Part shown: in pieces, positions 41,738 through 50,433 of the stretch
How positions within the stretch are numbered: the first letter of the stretch is position 1
Layout of the letters: every line of letters starts with the position of its first letter
Assembly: GCA_035911095.1 (NCBI GenBank)
Contig: JAMHWF010000037.1
Location: 1 to 64,000 of the forward strand
Length of the DNA stretch: 64,000 nt
Origin: JAMHWF01 sp035911095
GTDB lineage: Bacteria; Pseudomonadota; Gammaproteobacteria; Burkholderiales; Burkholderiaceae_C
Direction: 5' to 3'
The notes under the pieces: model-generated
The model's input: only the letters and a program-made list of their open reading frames with translations
Told to the model about the DNA's origin: nothing
The model's database searches: none
Made by a program: the position numbers and the translations under genes

Positions 41738-42778
41738 TCAGGTCTCCTTATGTCCCTTTGAAGCGCTGCTGCTCGAGCCCTTGTCGGTTTCCGAGGGACC
41801 CGACGGGCTGGTCGAAGACTTGTTCATACCAGTGCTGTCGCTGGATCCCGAAAGACTCTTCGACTGACCCTCATTCCGCTCCGTGCCCTCGGTACCGAGC
41901 GATCCACTCGATCCGGCGCCGCTCGCCTCTCCGGCGCCCGTTCCACCCGCCCGGCCGTCGCGCTGGTTGCGCCACTGCGAGAAGTCGCTGGAAAAGCGCT
42001 GGTAGCGCTCGCGCCGCCAGTCGTCGTAGTCCCGGTCGAGGTTACGCAACTGTTCGGTGCGCCATTGGTGGTAGTCGGGGTCGGAACGCGGATCGTGCCG
42101 TCCGCCAGAGCTGCCTTGGCTGTAGCGTTCCTGGCCATAGCCGCCCTCGCTGAAGCGCCCCTGGCCCTGACCCCGGCCGTCGTTGCCCTCTTGACCGAAG
42201 CCGCCCTCGTCTTGACGCTGGGCGAAGCCGCCCGGTCCGCCGTAGAGGCGTTCCCGGTCTCCGTAGTCATCGCGGCCCCCGCTGCGGAAGCGATTCTCGT
42301 CGCCGTACTCGCCGCGGCCATAGCCGCCGTAACTCCCGCTCTCGTACGAGGTGTCGGGGCCGCCACTGGGACCGCGGCCCGGCGTGCGGCTGCCTTCGAT
42401 GTATTCCCCGTAGTCACCGAAGCTTCCTCCGCCGTACCCGCCGGGCCCGCTGCGGCTGCGCTCGTACCCACCGCCGACGTCCCGTTCGCCTCGGTAGGGG
42501 TTCTGGGCGCCACCGCCCAGACCGTAGCGACGGGACTCACTTTCGTCGCGGTAGCCGCTGCTCCCCCCGCCGCGGGCCGGATAGCCCGACTCCGGACGGC
42601 TGCGTTCGTCCTCGGTGCCATACCTGCCGCGGTCGCCTTCCTGACGGCGGCCACTTCCATAGCCGCCCTGCTGGCCACCGTAGCCGCCGAACTGCTGTTC
42701 CTGTCGTTCGTCGTCGCGCCATTCGCGGCCCCCTTGCTGCTCAGCTTGCGGGCGCCTGGATTGGTCGTGATTTGCCAT
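41738..42778 (-). CDS. Gly-rich intrinsically disordered protein with C-terminal WRxERYxxFSxDFSxWR motif
   Basis: The 346-residue product starts MANHDQSRRPQAEQQGGREW with an AAAGGGGACAGAC ribosome site. Roughly 210 residues are low-complexity Gly/Tyr/Arg/Ser sequence (many GGYGG and GGG units). Near residues 255-300 is a structured-looking aromatic/charged segment (YHQWRTEQLRNLDRDYDDW, then RRERYQRFSSDFSQWRNQR) recognisable from Burkholderiales stress-type proteins. A Ser/Thr/Glu-rich tail follows. No catalytic motif is seen; RNA binding or condensate formation is a possibility suggested by the Gly/Arg/Tyr content. Confidence 0.7.
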   Translation of the reverse strand: MANHDQSRRPQAEQQGGREWRDDERQEQQFGGYGGQQGGYGSGRRQEGDRGRYGTEDERSRPESGYPARGGGSSGYRDESESRRYGLGGGAQNPYRGERDVGGGYERSRSGPGGYGGGSFGDYGEYIEGSRTPGRGPSGGPDTSYESGSYGGYGRGEYGDENRFRSGGRDDYGDRERLYGGPGGFAQRQDEGGFGQEGNDGRGQGQGRFSEGGYGQERYSQGSSGGRHDPRSDPDYHQWRTEQLRNLDRDYDDWRRERYQRFSSDFSQWRNQRDGRAGGTGAGEASGAGSSGSLGTEGTERNEGQSKSLSGSSDSTGMNKSSTSPSGPSETDKGSSSSASKGHKET

Positions 42779-43077
42779 GTCTGTCCCCTTTCTGTCGAGT
42801 CGCTGTTGACCACTGGCGTGGCACGAACCGTTGCCGTATGCCAGCAGCGGGGTGGTGGCAAGCCGGATTCCCATCGGGCCGGGCCCATGCGCGTCAAGCA
42901 ACGAGTTGTTCGAATGCGGGGAGCGCCGGGTCTGCGCGATCCGCTTGATCGGCGCGCGCGGGTCCAGCAGGGGATATGCGCGTGTCACCGCGAAGGAGCT
43001 GGCGTTGCTCTCTCGATCTCGACGGCACACCGATTGCCGTCGTTGGATGCAACGACTTCAGACCACGAGACCACTGC

Positions 43078-43356
43078 ATGATCGATATCGCATTTCCGTC
43101 CGCGTGGGTCGCCCGCATTGATTCGGGCCCCCCATCCCCCAGCCGACCGCCTCCGACGCCTCCGAATGAGCCGCCGGCGCCCGAAGTCCCCGACGTGATA
43201 CCGCCAGAGGTGGGCGATCCACCGCCAAGCGAGATTCCGCCCCCCGTGCAGGAACCGCCCGCCATTCCGCCGCCTTCGCCGATGAGCCAACGCGGGCACC
43301 GCGGGACGGTGGTCAGTGCGAGGGCGCAGGCGGCGTCATCGATCCAGAACAGGTAG
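43078..43356 (+). CDS. Small Pro-rich protein with N-terminal conserved segment
   Basis: The 92-residue product starts MIDIAFPSAWVARIDSGPPS and continues as a Pro-rich stretch with repeated P-P-x units (PEVPDVIPPEVGDPPP), ending in Arg/Gln-rich sequence. The ribosome site is weak. It shares a hydrophobic start followed by a Pro-rich tail with the small protein at 41498-41707. Function is unknown. It lies 299 bases from the divergent Gly-rich gene. Confidence 0.45.
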   Translation: MIDIAFPSAWVARIDSGPPSPSRPPPTPPNEPPAPEVPDVIPPEVGDPPPSEIPPPVQEPPAIPPPSPMSQRGHRGTVVSARAQAASSIQNR

Positions 43357-43362
43357 ACGCAA

Positions 43363-43638
43363 ATGAAGCGATCTGTGCCATCACCCGCCGACAAGCCAAC
43401 AGAGGGAGGGGCCGACGAGCGTGCACGCGGCGAGACCGTCCCTTCGCAGGCCGGCTCGCGGCGCCCGCGACTGCCTCATGAACACGACGCCTCCAGTGAC
43501 AGCCAGTCGTCAGCCGCGCCGTCAATCGACGAAGCAGGGCAGCACGCCTTCGACGATGTGCGCAGCGGAAAGGTCGACACCGATCGGGGGCCGTTGATGG
43601 AGCGGACCTACCGCCGCGTCAAGCAACCCAAACGTTGA
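43363..43638 (+). CDS. Small hypothetical protein with HEHDxSxDSQ motif
   Basis: The 91-residue product starts MKRSVPSPADKPTEGGADER and contains PHEHDASSDSQSS, then QHAFDDVRSGKVDTDRGPLM and YRRVKQPKR. Short proteins with HEHDES.DSQ followed by a V(D/N)TD segment are common in Burkholderiales and are probably real although uncharacterised. It starts six bases after the Pro-rich gene, so they likely form one unit. Confidence 0.55.
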   Translation: MKRSVPSPADKPTEGGADERARGETVPSQAGSRRPRLPHEHDASSDSQSSAAPSIDEAGQHAFDDVRSGKVDTDRGPLMERTYRRVKQPKR

Positions 43639-43942
43639 AACGCACTGGCCCGAACTGAGCCACGACAGACCTCTCGATCCGATCGCTTGCTGCCGGCAGG
43701 GGTGGGGATTGCAGCAATCGGTGCTTCGAACGCTGGGCCATCGTCGAGGCGACCAGCTGATCGAACAGGTGCTGCTTCTCGACTACGAGGCGAGCACCCG
43801 CCCAATGGTCGTCCGCGCGTGAGTCGCATCAGGGCGGACGCGGCATGGGCACAGCGTGGGCACAAGACGGGCACCGAGCCCCGGAAACGACGAAGCCCGC
43901 GCTGGGCGGGCTTCGCAAGTGCCTCTCGGCACTGATGATTCT
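43639..43942. other. Gap between small hypothetical gene and tRNA terminator region
   Basis: This 304-base stretch holds a tRNA terminator hairpin near its right end (43891-43915). Otherwise I see no convincing gene. A frame around 43687-43935 and another short stretch (QLIEQVLLLDYEASTRP at about 43750-43800) look slightly protein-like but lack a start with a ribosome site. Confidence 0.5.
43891..43915 (-). terminator. Terminator for the initiator tRNA
   Basis: CGAAGCCCGC (43891-43900) pairs perfectly with GCGGGCTTCG (43906-43915). Read on the minus strand it lies about 30 bases downstream of the tRNA 3' end and is followed by TCGTTTCC. It fits a rho-independent terminator of the tRNA. Confidence 0.8.
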
Positions 43943-44019
<77 letters not shown>

Positions 44020-44524
44020 ACTGAGCCCGCAAGTATAGCGCAATGCGAGGCGCCTGCTTGACCGACCAGCAAGCGAGGCACGGAGCGCTGCGGCGGGCCG
44101 AACAAAAGACGGTGGTTGCTGGCGCAATGGGCTCGTCGATGAGCAAGCTGATCGCGACCGCGTGCTCGCGAAGCCGTTGGAGGCGTCTGTCGAAGCGGCG
44201 AGAGCTGCCGCTCAACACGACATGCCGCAGCAGCTGTCCGCACGGACGTCTTTGGTCCTCGCGATGGCGCGATGATGAGCACGAAGCGCGATTGGCGCGG
44301 CTCATGCCTGACGGCCTCAACGCCCGTGGTCGTCAGCGCGACGGCGCGACGGCGCTTCGTCGGTGAGAGTCCTCCGCGAGTGGGCTTCGACAGGCCCTGG
44401 GCTAAACTCCGGGCGCTGACCTCGGTCGCCGTCGCTCGCGTCATGGGCCTCGCGACTTCGCATGGCGGCTGGCAGCTTGCCCGATCGTCGAGGTCCACAA
44501 GGCGGGAGACGACGCAGCGTGTCG
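44020..44524. other. Gap between tRNA-fMet and the cox operon
   Basis: This 505-base stretch has no gene I can support. Short open frames on both strands look like shadows and lack ribosome sites. A TAAACT hexamer at 44403-44408 could be a -10 for the downstream operon, but no matching -35 lies at the right distance. The promoter of the tRNA (minus strand) should lie near 44030-44080. Confidence 0.5.
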
Positions 44525-45070
44525 ATGACAACTTCGATGCCCTCGGGTCCGCAGATCGCGGGTCTGCCGCCGGTGATGCCGCTGCGCTTCGGTGTGGCGC
44601 ATGGGGGCGATGTGGAGTGGCTGCTGAAGCGCAATTGCTCCATCTCGCCGCAACGCCTGCTCCAGGTCTATGGCCTGTTGTGTGCCGTGTCACTCGGCGT
44701 TGCCACACTGTGCTGGAGCCTTGGGGCCACGCTGGTGATGCCATTCGCGTGGCTGGAGATGGGGGCGCTGGGGCTGGCGCTGTGGGTGCACGGTCGACAT
44801 GTCGGTGACCGTGAGCGCATCGCCTGGCGACAGGGGTGTGTAACGGTGGAAACAACCGACGGGTCGAGCGCCCAGCGGGTGGAGTTCGGGCCGGGCGGGG
44901 TCCGCGTGGCGACGGTCGGCGGCGGCGAAGCCCTGATCGAGCTGTCCAGCCGCGGCCTGCATGTCAGCGTGGGTCGGCACACCCGGCCCGAGCTGCGGCC
45001 GTTGCTGGCCAAGGAATTGCGTGACGTGCTCGGCTCAAGGCCGGCCGCGGCCTGGGGCGAGACAGATTGA
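44525..45070 (+). CDS. DUF2244 membrane protein ahead of cytochrome oxidase
   Basis: The 181-residue product has two adjacent membrane helices (LLQVYGLLCAVSLGVATLCW and VMPFAWLEMGALGLALWVHG) and a C-terminal soluble part with EFGPGGVRVATVGG. This is the DUF2244 pattern. In betaproteobacteria such genes lie immediately upstream of ctaC, as here, suggesting a role in oxidase biogenesis. The ATG at 44525 is used, although ATG 44537 and GTG 44519 are alternatives. The stop lies 26 bases before ctaC. Confidence 0.75.
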   Translation: MTTSMPSGPQIAGLPPVMPLRFGVAHGGDVEWLLKRNCSISPQRLLQVYGLLCAVSLGVATLCWSLGATLVMPFAWLEMGALGLALWVHGRHVGDRERIAWRQGCVTVETTDGSSAQRVEFGPGGVRVATVGGGEALIELSSRGLHVSVGRHTRPELRPLLAKELRDVLGSRPAAAWGETD

Positions 45071-45096
45071 CGAGAAAACGAGACGGTGAGACAAGC

Positions 45097-46275
45097 ATGA
45101 GGAAGACGATCGAGACGCTGGCCGGACGCCTCGGCCGCCTGTGGTTGTGGGCGGGCGCCACGCTGGCCATGCCTCTGGCGATGGCACAGGTCAACGACCT
45201 GCCCGGCGGCCCCGCCGTCAACCAGCTCGACCTGCACCCGCCGATCACGCGCATCGCCGCCGAGCAGCAGTGGCTGCACTACCTGGTGATGGGCATCTGC
45301 GTCGCGATCTTCGTCGGCGTGTTCGGGGTCATGTTCTATTCGATCCTGAAGCACCGCAAGTCCAAGGGCTTCAAGCCGGCCAACTTCCACGAGAGCACGA
45401 CGGTCGAGATCATCTGGACCGTGGTGCCTTTCATCATCGTGATCGTGATGGCGCTGCCGGCCACGCGGACGGTCGTCGCGATGAAGGACACGACCAACGC
45501 CGATCTGACCATCAAGGCCACCGGCTACCAGTGGAAGTGGGGCTACGACTACCTGAAGGGCGAGGGCGAGGGCATCGGCTTCCTCTCCACGCTCGACACC
45601 GCGCAGCGCGTGATGTCCGATGAGGGCAAACCCGAGGGCGACGACTACCTGCTGAAGGTCGACAACCCGCTCGTCGTGCCGGTCGACAAGAAGGTCCGCA
45701 TCATCACGACCGCCAACGACGTGATCCACGCCTGGATGGTGCCGTCCTTCGGCGTCAAGCAGGACGCGATCCCCGGCTTCGTGCGCGACACCTGGTTCCG
45801 CGCCGAGAAGACCGGCGACTACTACGGCCAGTGCGCCGAGCTGTGCGGCAAGGAACACGCGTACATGCCGATCCACGTCAAGGTGCTGTCCGAGGCCGAC
45901 TACACCAGCTGGGTGCAAGGCAAGCTGAAGGAGCTGGCGGCGAAGGCCGAAGACCCGAGCAAGGTCTGGGAGCTGGCCGACCTCGTCTCGCGCGGGGCCC
46001 AGGTCTACGCCGCCAATTGCGCCGCCTGCCACCAGCCGAACGGCAAGGGCGCGGGCCCGATCAAGGCGGTCGACGCCTCGCCGATCGTGCTCGATGCCGA
46101 CAAGAGCAAGCAGATCGCCGTCGTGCTCAACGGATCCGGCGGCGGCATGATGCCGGCCTGGAAGCAGCTGAGCGACACCGAGCTCGCGGCCGTCATCACC
46201 TACACCAAGAACAACTGGTCGAACAAGACAGGCCAGGTGGTGCAGCCGTCCGAAGTGGCGGCAGCGCGCAAGTAG
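45097..46275 (+). CDS. ctaC: Cytochrome c oxidase subunit II with C-terminal cytochrome c domain
   Basis: Subunit II holds the CuA centre that receives electrons from cytochrome c. The 392-residue product has a signal peptide (WAGATLAMPLAMAQ), two membrane helices, the CuA motif region YGQCAELCGKEHAYMP, and a fused cytochrome c domain with heme motif CAACH and a distal Met (GGMMPAW). Fusion to cytochrome c is standard in beta-proteobacterial oxidases. The ATG at 45097 with a GACGGTGAG site is preferred over a TTG at 45067. Confidence 0.96.
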   Translation: MRKTIETLAGRLGRLWLWAGATLAMPLAMAQVNDLPGGPAVNQLDLHPPITRIAAEQQWLHYLVMGICVAIFVGVFGVMFYSILKHRKSKGFKPANFHESTTVEIIWTVVPFIIVIVMALPATRTVVAMKDTTNADLTIKATGYQWKWGYDYLKGEGEGIGFLSTLDTAQRVMSDEGKPEGDDYLLKVDNPLVVPVDKKVRIITTANDVIHAWMVPSFGVKQDAIPGFVRDTWFRAEKTGDYYGQCAELCGKEHAYMPIHVKVLSEADYTSWVQGKLKELAAKAEDPSKVWELADLVSRGAQVYAANCAACHQPNGKGAGPIKAVDASPIVLDADKSKQIAVVLNGSGGGMMPAWKQLSDTELAAVITYTKNNWSNKTGQVVQPSEVAAARK

Positions 46276-46339
46276 GCGCGCCTCCTCCCTCCGGACACAC
46301 GCACGCCCAGGCGGCACCCCAGGCACTAAGGAAGACCCG

Positions 46340-47971
46340 ATGAGCGCAGTCCTCGACCACCACGCGGGCCACGGCCACGGCCACGACCATTCGCACGACG
46401 ACCACCACCCGCACGGCTGGCGCCGCTGGCTGTTCGCGACGAACCACAAGGACATCGGCACGATGTACCTGTTGTTCGCGTTCACGATGCTGATGATCGG
46501 CGGCGTGCTGGCCCTGCTGATCCGCGCCGAGTTGTTCCAGCCGGGCCTGCAGATCGTGAACCCGCAGCTGTTCAACCAGCTCACCACGATGCACGGGCTG
46601 ATCATGGTGTTCGGCGCGATCATGCCCGCCTTCGTCGGCTTCGCGAACTGGATGATCCCGCTGCAGATCGGCGCCGGCGACATGGCCTTCGCGCGGATGA
46701 ACAACTTCAGCTTCTGGCTGATGATCCCGGCTGCGCTGATGCTCGTCGCGTCGTTCTTCATGCCGGGCGGCGCGCCGGCCGCGGGCTGGACGCTGTACGC
46801 GCCGCTCACGCTGCAGATGGGCCCGTCGATGGACGCCGGCATCTTCGCGATGCACATCCTCGGCGCGAGTTCGATCATGGGTTCGATCAACATCATCGTC
46901 ACGGTGCTCAACATGCGCGCGCCAGGCATGACGCTGATGAAGATGCCGCTGTTCGCCTGGACCTGGCTGATCACGGCCTTCCTGCTGATCGCGGTGATGC
47001 CGGTGCTGGCCGGTGCGATCACGATGACGCTGACCGACCGCCACTTCGGCACCAGCTTCTTCAATCCGGCCGGCGGCGGCGACCCGGTGATGTACCAGCA
47101 CATCTTCTGGTTCTTCGGCCACCCCGAGGTCTACATCATGATCCTGCCGGCCTTCGGGATCGTCAGTGCGATCGTGCCGGCCTTCGCGCGCAAGCCGCTG
47201 TTCGGCTACACCTCGATGGTCTACGCGACCGCGTCGATCGCGGTCCTGAGCTTCATCGTCTGGGCGCACCACATGTTCACCACCGGCATGCCGGTGACGG
47301 GGCAGCTGTTCTTCATGTACGCGACGATGCTGATCGCGGTGCCCACGGGCGTGAAGATCTTCAACTGGGTCGCCACGATGTGGCGCGGCTCGATGACCTT
47401 CGAGACGCCGATGCTGTTCGCGGTCGGTTTCATCTTCGTGTTCACGATGGGCGGCTTCACCGGGCTGATCCTGTCGATGGCGCCGGTCGACATCCAGTTG
47501 CAGGACACCTACTACGTCGTCGCGCACTTCCACTACGTGCTGGTCGCGGGCTCGCTCTACGCGCTGTTCGCGGGCGTCTACTACTGGGGCCCGAAGTGGA
47601 CCGGCGTGATGTACAGCGAGACGCGCGGAAAGATCCACTTCTGGGGCTCGCTGATCTTCTTCAACGTCACCTTCTTCCCGATGCACTTTCTCGGCCTGGC
47701 CGGCATGCCCCGCCGCTATGCCGACTACCCGATGCAGTTCACCGACTTCAACGCGATCGCGTCGGTCGGCGCCTTCGGCTTCGGGCTGATGCAGGTCTAC
47801 TTCTTCCTCTTCGTGGTGGTGCCGATGATGCGCGGCCAGGGCCAACCGGCGCCGCAGAAGCCCTGGGAAGGTGCCGAGGGGCTCGAGTGGGAAGTGCCGT
47901 CGCCGGCGCCGTTCCACACCTTCGAGACGCCGCCGAAGCTCGACCCGACGGCGACCCGCATCGTCGCCTGA
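46340..47971 (+). CDS. ctaD: Cytochrome c oxidase subunit I
   Basis: Catalytic subunit with low-spin heme a, heme a3 and CuB; it reduces O2 and pumps protons. The 543-residue product has about 12 membrane helices, an N-terminal His-rich stretch (HHAGHGHGHDHSHDDHHPHG), the HGLIMVFGAIMPAFVGFANW region, WFFGHPEVYIMILPAFGI with the CuB histidine and tyrosine crosslink region, and TYYVVAHFHYVLVAG with the heme ligands. It starts 64 bases after ctaC. Confidence 0.97.
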   Translation: MSAVLDHHAGHGHGHDHSHDDHHPHGWRRWLFATNHKDIGTMYLLFAFTMLMIGGVLALLIRAELFQPGLQIVNPQLFNQLTTMHGLIMVFGAIMPAFVGFANWMIPLQIGAGDMAFARMNNFSFWLMIPAALMLVASFFMPGGAPAAGWTLYAPLTLQMGPSMDAGIFAMHILGASSIMGSINIIVTVLNMRAPGMTLMKMPLFAWTWLITAFLLIAVMPVLAGAITMTLTDRHFGTSFFNPAGGGDPVMYQHIFWFFGHPEVYIMILPAFGIVSAIVPAFARKPLFGYTSMVYATASIAVLSFIVWAHHMFTTGMPVTGQLFFMYATMLIAVPTGVKIFNWVATMWRGSMTFETPMLFAVGFIFVFTMGGFTGLILSMAPVDIQLQDTYYVVAHFHYVLVAGSLYALFAGVYYWGPKWTGVMYSETRGKIHFWGSLIFFNVTFFPMHFLGLAGMPRRYADYPMQFTDFNAIASVGAFGFGLMQVYFFLFVVVPMMRGQGQPAPQKPWEGAEGLEWEVPSPAPFHTFETPPKLDPTATRIVA

Positions 47972-48009
47972 GCGGCTGGCGCCAGCAGTGACGTGACGAG
48001 GCCAGAGCG

Positions 48010-48120
48010 ATGAAGCCCGAGCAGCGCAAGGCGAACCTGCGACTTGCCGTGATCCTCGCCTCGGTGGCGGTCACCTTCGCGATCGGCTTCGTGGCCCGCA
48101 TCGCGCTGTTCGGCGGCTGA
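48010..48120 (+). CDS. Small cytochrome oxidase assembly-type membrane protein
   Basis: The 36-residue product starts MKPEQRKANLRLAVILASVA and ends AIGFVARIALFGG, with one membrane helix flanked by basic residues. Genes of this size between ctaD and ctaG in Burkholderiales encode the small 'cytochrome oxidase small assembly protein'. A GAGGCCAGAGCG site precedes the ATG. Role in copper insertion or subunit stability is inferred from position. Confidence 0.7.
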   Translation: MKPEQRKANLRLAVILASVAVTFAIGFVARIALFGG

Positions 48121-48138
48121 CGCGGGCGGAGGCCAACG

Positions 48139-48795
48139 GTGTCCGGAAAATCCCTGCTCGAGCGCCTGCGCGTCGACGCCCTGCGCGCCGACAACCGACG
48201 CATGGTCGGCAAGCTGCTCGTCGCGACCGGTCTGATGTTCGGCTTCGGCTACGCGCTGGTGCCGATGTACCGGGCGATCTGCGACGCGCTGGGCATCAAC
48301 GTCCTGTCGCTGGCCGAGCGCCAGACGCTGCCCCTGCGCAAGGCCGCCGGGCCGGACAACACCCAGGTCGACCGCAGCCGCACCGTCACGATCGAGTTCG
48401 ACGCGAACTCGCGCGGCCCCTGGGAGTTCAAGCCCGCCCAACGCTCGATCGAGATCCACCCGGGCGAGCTCGCCACCGTGATGTACGAGTTCGTCAACGT
48501 GCAGAACCGGACCATGGCGGCGCAGGCGATACCGAGCTACGCGCCGCGCCAGGCGAGCCCGCATTTCAACAAGCTCGAGTGCTTCTGCTTCGCCGAGTAC
48601 ACGCTGGCTCCGGGCGAGCGGCGGGAGTGGCCGGTCGTCTTCTACATCGACCCCAAGCTGCCGAAGGACGTGCGCACGATCACTTTGAGCTACACCTTCT
48701 TCGAGGTCGGCGGCAAGGTGCCGCCGGCGCCGTCGGACGGTGGCAAGAGTGCGGCGGTGAGGTCTGCAGGCCAGGCCACGGAGGTCGGGTCGTGA
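48139..48795 (+). CDS. ctaG: Cytochrome c oxidase assembly protein CtaG (Cox11)
   Basis: Copper chaperone that inserts CuB into subunit I. The 218-residue product from a GTG has one membrane helix (MVGKLLVATGLMFGFGYALV), YRAICDALGI, and the conserved NKLECFCFAEYTLAPGE motif with the two copper-binding cysteines. A GGCGGAGGCCAACG ribosome site precedes the start. Its stop overlaps the next gene by four bases (GTGA). Confidence 0.95.
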   Translation: MSGKSLLERLRVDALRADNRRMVGKLLVATGLMFGFGYALVPMYRAICDALGINVLSLAERQTLPLRKAAGPDNTQVDRSRTVTIEFDANSRGPWEFKPAQRSIEIHPGELATVMYEFVNVQNRTMAAQAIPSYAPRQASPHFNKLECFCFAEYTLAPGERREWPVVFYIDPKLPKDVRTITLSYTFFEVGGKVPPAPSDGGKSAAVRSAGQATEVGS

Positions 48796-49100
48796 ACGCT
48801 TCGGCCCGGTCTTCCGAAGGCGGCGCGCGTCCCGCGCCGAGGGAGCATCCGCAGGGCGCGGCGGCCGGCGAGCCCTCCGACGGCCTGCGTCAGGCGGTCG
48901 CCCGCAAGGGCTCGTTCGGCCAGACCGCGAAGGCGGTCGCGTGGTCGTTCTTCGGCGTGCGCAAGTCCTCGGACCACGCCGACGACCTGAGTCGGCTGAA
49001 CCCGCTGCACGTGATCGTCGCCGGCGTGGCGGGCGCCGTGCTCTTCGTCGTCGTGCTCGTGCTTGTCGTGCGCTGGGTGACGACAGGCGTCGCGGGCTGA
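48792..49100 (+). CDS. DUF2970 membrane protein
   Basis: The 102-residue product from a GTG has a disordered N-terminus (about 35 residues), then GSFGQTAKAVAWSFFGVRKS and one long hydrophobic helix (VIVAGVAGAVLFVVVLVLVV) near the C-terminus. The FxGVRxxxDHxxDxxxLNP signature is the DUF2970 family, which in beta-proteobacteria sits between ctaG and ctaE. It overlaps ctaG by four bases. Its exact function is unknown. Confidence 0.75.
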   Translation: MNASARSSEGGARPAPREHPQGAAAGEPSDGLRQAVARKGSFGQTAKAVAWSFFGVRKSSDHADDLSRLNPLHVIVAGVAGAVLFVVVLVLVVRWVTTGVAG

Positions 49101-49151
49101 GGTCGCGGCCGGCTTACACGGACAACAGAGAAAACACCAGGAGAACACCTC

Positions 49152-50036
49152 ATGTCGGCAGCGACACCCCACGGCCACGCCCCGTACTACTTCGTCCCGG
49201 GACCGTCCCGACACCCGGTGATGGCCTCCATCAGCCTCTTTTTCGTGATCCTCGGTGCCGGCCAGTGGATCAACGGCCACGGCTGGGGCGCCTGGAGCCT
49301 GCTGTTCGGGCTGGTGTTCCTGGCCTTCGTGCTGACGAACTGGTTCGGCGATGCGATCCGGGAGAGCGAAGGCGGCCTCTACAGCGACCGCATCGATACC
49401 TCGTTCCGCTGGAGCATGAGCTGGTTCATCTTCAGCGAGGTGATGTTCTTCGGCGCCTTCTTCGGCGCCCTGTACTGGACGCGGATGCATGCGGTGCCGA
49501 ACCTCGGCAGCATCGACAACGCGATCCTCTGGCCCGACTTCAAGGCCGTGTGGCCGAGCACCGCGCCGGGTGCGACCGCCTCGCCGGCCAACCTCGTCGA
49601 GCCCTTCGCGACGATGGGGCCGTTCTGGCTGCCGACGATCAACACCGCGCTGCTGCTCACCTCCGGCTGGACGCTGACGATCGCCCACCACGCCCTGATC
49701 GCCAACAAGCGCAGCAAGACGATCGCGTTCATGTGGATCACCGTGCTGCTGGGCGCGACCTTCCTCTGCGTGCAGGGCTACGAGTACTTCCACGCCTACC
49801 GCGACCTGAACCTGAAGCTGAGCTCGGGCATCTTCGGCTCGACCTTCTTCATGCTCACCGGCTTCCACGGCTTCCATGTGTTCGTCGGGATGCTGATGCT
49901 GCTGTTCATCACGCTGCGCCTGATGCGCGGGCACTTCACGCCGAAGCACCACTTCGGCTTCGAGGGCGCGGCCTGGTACTGGCACTTCGTCGACGTCGTG
50001 TGGCTCGGCCTCTACGTGGTCGTCTACTGGTTGTGA
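49152..50036 (+). CDS. ctaE: Cytochrome c oxidase subunit III
   Basis: Membrane subunit that stabilises the oxidase and its proton uptake. The 294-residue product starts MSAATPHGHAPYYFVPGPSR and has seven predicted helices, with SMSWFIFSEVMFFGAFFGAL, TGFHGFHVFVGMLML and the ending AAWYWHFVDVVWLGLYVVVY, all subunit III hallmarks. An AGGAGAACACCTC ribosome site precedes the ATG. A strong bidirectional terminator follows. Confidence 0.96.
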   Translation: MSAATPHGHAPYYFVPGPSRHPVMASISLFFVILGAGQWINGHGWGAWSLLFGLVFLAFVLTNWFGDAIRESEGGLYSDRIDTSFRWSMSWFIFSEVMFFGAFFGALYWTRMHAVPNLGSIDNAILWPDFKAVWPSTAPGATASPANLVEPFATMGPFWLPTINTALLLTSGWTLTIAHHALIANKRSKTIAFMWITVLLGATFLCVQGYEYFHAYRDLNLKLSSGIFGSTFFMLTGFHGFHVFVGMLMLLFITLRLMRGHFTPKHHFGFEGAAWYWHFVDVVWLGLYVVVYWL

Positions 50037-50056
50037 CGGTTCCCGCGGCCGCAGCG

Positions 50057-50078
50057 AGGGCGCCCGCGGGCGCCCTTT
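50057..50078. terminator. Bidirectional terminator after ctaE
   Basis: AGGGCGCCC (50057-50065) pairs with GGGCGCCCT (50068-50076) and is followed by TT on the + strand. It separates ctaE from the convergent DUF2909 gene and could end both. Confidence 0.7.
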
Positions 50079-50094
50079 GCGTTCCTGGCAAGGC

Positions 50095-50322
50095 TCAGCG
50101 TGCGATCGGCAGGCCGGTCGGCTCGATCCAGCCGAACTCCCAGGCCAGCAGGATGCAGACAAAGAGCAGGATCGACAGCCCGACCCGCACCGCGAGCGCG
50201 CGCGCCATCATCCGCTTGCGCTCGTCGGAGGTGTCCTTGCCGCCGCGCAGCATGAAAAGGCCCGCTGCGCCGAGGGCGGCAAGGATCGCAATCAGCGCGG
50301 CGCCGATCAGCACGATTTTCAT
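50095..50322 (-). CDS. Twin-transmembrane small protein (DUF2909)
   Basis: The 75-residue product starts MKIVLIGAALIAILAALGAA and has a second helix (LSILLFVCILLAWEFGWIEP) joined by a loop rich in Lys and Arg (GGKDTSDERKRMMARALAVR). This matches DUF2909, a small membrane protein found among oxidase genes in beta-proteobacteria. It is on the opposite strand between ctaE and the SURF1 gene. Function unknown; an oxidase supernumerary role is possible. Confidence 0.75.
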   Translation of the reverse strand: MKIVLIGAALIAILAALGAAGLFMLRGGKDTSDERKRMMARALAVRVGLSILLFVCILLAWEFGWIEPTGLPIAR

Positions 50323-50433
50323 CAGGCTCGATTATCGGCAGCCGCCGCGGCTGCGAGGGCGGCGCGGGCATTCACCGGCGTCGCGGTGCCGCCCTCGCCG
50401 CGCCGCGCGCCTGCGGGCCGCAAAGGGGGGCAT

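Noticed and set aside
42065..43081. Long + strand frame rich in Ala and Val across the Gly-rich gene region
   Set aside because: It is the antisense shadow of Gly-rich codons; it has no ribosome site and no recognisable motif.
44043..44366. Possible gene on either strand in the gap after tRNA-fMet
   Set aside because: Frames are Arg-rich or Ser-rich shadows with no ribosome site or family motif.
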